From the NCBI GenBank assembly GCA_028622995.1, contig JAJQJQ010000041.1, forward strand, positions 124,001 to 188,000: 64,000 nucleotides of DNA, written 5' to 3'. Below, in pieces: positions 61,662 to 64,000 of this stretch. Under the pieces are notes generated by a model. That model searched no databases and had not been told where the DNA came from. It worked only from the letters and a program-made list of their open reading frames with translations. The translations under genes were made by a program, and so were the position numbers. Each line of letters begins with the position of its first letter. Positions within the stretch are counted from its first letter, which is position 1. The stretch comes from Panagrolaimus kolymaensis. Lineage: Eukaryota > Nematoda > Chromadorea > Rhabditida > Panagrolaimidae.

Positions 61662-63509
61662 ATGGCAACAAATATCAATTTTGATGATTCATATGTAAAA
61701 CGAATAATCCATCATTTTACGGATGAACCATTTCCATCCAAAACTCAAGGATCCTCTCTTCGACCTTTATTGCCGGAAGAAGCTGAATTTCATTTAGCGA
61801 GTATTTATGATAGCCAGATAAATTTTTCTGAACATAATATTTTTGTGGAAGCTTTACAAAAATTAATTGAAAATTTATTGGAATGCATTATTGGATTTGA
61901 TACAACTTATAAAGAATCCGATATTATTGGAGCCATGAGCCTTGAAAAAGTTTTATCTCAAATGTTTTTGGTTGGGCATCAAGCATGCGAAAATAGGTTA
62001 AAAGGTAAATGGAAAAATGATGGAACAAATAAAAATACAAAAAATATTCAAGAAGCTATGGAACTTTATAAAGTGAGGAAATTTTTTAGGTTTAACTAAT
62101 CTAAAAAATATTTGCATACTTTTTAGAATTTATCTATCAGCATTTTGGAACATCGACACAAAATTGAAGACGACAATCAAAAATATTCGCAGCCTTTAGA
62201 AATTAAGAAAATAATTAAACATGAACCAGAGATCATTGAATTAAGCGACGACGAAGAACCTGAACCTGAAAAGAAAATAAAACTTGAGCCTTCCGAGCCG
62301 ACTTCAAAAAAATTAAAACTCGAATTAGAACCTACAAGTTCGATAACGGAAGGATGTCAAAGTGAAAAAATTTCAGAAGAAACTAAAAAATATCCATTTG
62401 TAATAACAATTCGACCAAAATATACTATCATACCAAAAAGTTAATTTTTACCTAAAATTTTTCTTGTACATTCCATTCTGAAACCCCAACTCTAAAATTC
62501 TATAATTAATAGTTAATTAATTTTTTTAGTTTCATGTTTAACCTACGAAACTGGCGTCAAAGTGGGTTATAGCGATGCAGGAAAAAAACCAATTTTAATA
62601 GTTTATGATCCAAAATTGGGTGAAAATGTTTATACTTTTCGTTGCATGATTAAAGGAAGTTATCGATGCTCTTCATGTGGACTTTTAAATGTTCATAGAT
62701 ATGCAAAACTTTATAAAGGAATATTGTATTCGAATATTCACGAATGCAAAGGAAAACCTAAGTTCGTCGTTGAACAAGAACAGAGACTTCGAGCCAATAG
62801 ATTTGGACATCAAAAACTTCCAAGTTTAATTGAGGTAAGTAAAAATATTTTTTTTGTTAAAATATTTCTCGAAATTTATTCAGTTTTAAAATATTTAAAT
62901 TTCAAATCAAAGCGAAAGTTTGCATATTTTTTCTTTCATTCATAAATTTTTTTCGGGATATTGCTTATTTTTTTACTCTAAAGATTTTTATTTTTTTGCA
63001 ATAATTTTCTCATAATTATTTGTTCTTATTTTTTTTAGTTATCTTCAAATGAAGATCCTCGACCATATCCAGCTTTGCCGAAGCAACGTCCAGTGACACG
63101 CCCATCAAATCCAAATTTTTGGGAAGACCTCGTTGAATATCCCGATTATGAAGAATGCCTGACAAGTCGCCCTGGATATACAGGTTATGTAACCATCGAT
63201 AATATAAACCCAAATATTTGTTATGAGTATGTTCCTTCATCGAGGGGAAGTTTTCGATGTTCCTCGTGTTTGAGACTAAAAAAACATACAATTGCAAAAG
63301 TTGATTTTTCTGTGAGTTTTTTATCGTACAACAATTTTTTGAACTCAGTTAAAATTTGCTTTTTTGAATTTTAGAGAAATATTCTCCAATCCGCTGCTCA
63401 TATTTGCCATGGAATATCAAAAATTGAAATGGAAGCCTTTCAAGCAACGAGAAGAGCAGCAACCTCGCTAAATCATATTTCATTTTCAACTGATGATTTT
63501 GAATTATGA
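61662..63509 (+). CDS. Unknown nuclear-type protein with two C2-H-H-C modules
   Basis: Five exons: 61,662-62,072, 62,127-62,439, 62,530-62,834, 63,039-63,311, 63,375-63,509; 478 aa, in phase. The N-terminal ~137 aa is probably helical, family not recognised. Residues ~160-235 are charged and disordered, with a SUMO-interaction-like IIELSDDEE (~172-181) and several psi-K-x-E sites (IKHE, IKLE, LKLE). Two repeated modules follow: C288-x2-C291-x5-H297-x14-H312-x-C314 and C417-x2-C420-x5-H426-x16-H443-x-C445, each led by GS-Y/F-RCSSC and followed by A-K after the first His. The ligand pattern recalls WRKY/GCM/FLYWCH zinc folds, but I cannot assign one. Likely a DNA-binding or chromatin factor; inferred. 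The second module is completed only by the splice at 63,311/63,375, which supports the model. Confidence 0.7.
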
Positions 63510-63580
63510 CTTTCTTTCTTTTGGGTTTTATTTTGCTTTGTTTTCCACGGGTTTTCTTCTGTTTTAGTTTAAAAAAGGAA

Positions 63581-63586
63581 AATAAA
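63581..63586 (+). terminator. Polyadenylation signal of the C2HHC-module gene
   Basis: AATAAA 72 bp after the stop codon. Confidence 0.6.
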
Positions 63587-63599
63587 TGTATTATATAAT

Positions 63600-64000
63600 A
63601 AATTTTAAATACACAGTTTTTAATTTAACGAAATTCCATGAGTTTGTTGATTTTTTCAGTTTATTTTTTTAGTTTAAAAAACATGCCCAAAATGAATTTA
63701 TTTTCAACAGTTTTTTTTTAATTTTTTTTCTTTAAATGTGTTTTCCACGCTTAGCTAGCTTCGTTCCACAGTTTTTAAAAATATTCTCATTCGTTTGAAA
63801 CGATATTTCTCGAAGTTGAATTAAAAAAATCAAAAAAGCTGAATACAACACAGTTTTTATGAATAAATTTAAATTTTGATAAATCTTTACACAGTTTTAA
63901 GTTTTATTTAAAAAAAATCCATTATTTTATTGATTTCTATGGTTTGAACAAATCAATTATTTTGTGGAACTAAAAATGAAAACAGTTATAAAAAATTTGA
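63600..64000 (-). repeat. CAGTT motif field resumes
   Basis: From 63,614 onward CAGTT with following A/T recurs every ~50-75 bp up to the window end (near 63,614, 63,657, 63,709, 63,768, 63,851, 63,891 and 63,982), in the same orientation as 24-50 kb. One copy lies earlier, near 63,349, in intron 4 of the preceding gene. Confidence 0.75.

Noticed and set aside
1..64000. AACTG as intron branch-point sequence
   Set aside because: It also fills intergenic DNA, and its strand does not follow gene direction.
1..64000. CRISPR-like spaced repeat array
   Set aside because: The repeated unit is only 5-7 bases, spacing is irregular, and the DNA is clearly eukaryotic with spliced genes.
1..64000. tRNA, rRNA or snRNA genes
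   Set aside because: No cloverleaf with conserved A and B boxes, and no rRNA or snRNA signature was found by eye.

Overview
The window is AT-rich eukaryotic DNA, most likely from a nematode. Coding exons are broken by many ~50-80 bp GT-AG introns with TTTTCAG-type acceptors. Several start codons sit a few bases after such an acceptor, as expected for spliced-leader trans-splicing. All genes outside the mobile element read on the + strand. Exon models were built by hand; nearly all junctions keep frame.

Layout. 1-21.5 kb: a field of a short motif, AACTG after an A/T run, nearly all on the + strand. It contains a membrane-anchored serpin (6143-9389) and is interrupted by a 3.7 kb double-inverted mobile element (12,008-15,676) carrying two small divergent genes, one with six zinc knuckles. 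21.6-24.4 kb: a second membrane-anchored serpin with a Thr-rich stalk; across it the motif changes strand. 24.2-50.6 kb: the same motif, now as CAGTT on the + strand, filling about 13 kb of intergenic DNA and the bloated introns of a BAH-domain/AT-hook chromatin gene (37,186-47,384). 50.6-63.3 kb: almost motif-free, with compact genes: a second copy of the BAH gene that appears split in two (50,696-51,865 and 54,203-55,533), a serine carboxypeptidase S10 gene (57,437-60,392), and a gene with two repeated C-x2-C-x5-H...H-x-C modules (61,662-63,509). From 63.3 kb the motif resumes.

The most unusual signal is the motif field. In hand-counted samples, AACTG:CAGTT on the + strand is 18:0 in 1-1440 and 1:24 in 35,101-36,980. 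The strand is set by region, not by gene, because both serpins and the BAH gene are all on +. Each AACTG tends to follow an AT-rich stretch and to be followed by ~20-25 nt of more complex, GC-richer sequence. This resembles the anatomy of nematode 21U-RNA (piRNA) genes, though the motif differs from the known CTGTTTCA element. I suggest a dense, strand-polarised cluster of tiny transcription units, or another polarity signal, that has spread through introns and intergenic DNA. Function is inference; small-RNA data would decide.
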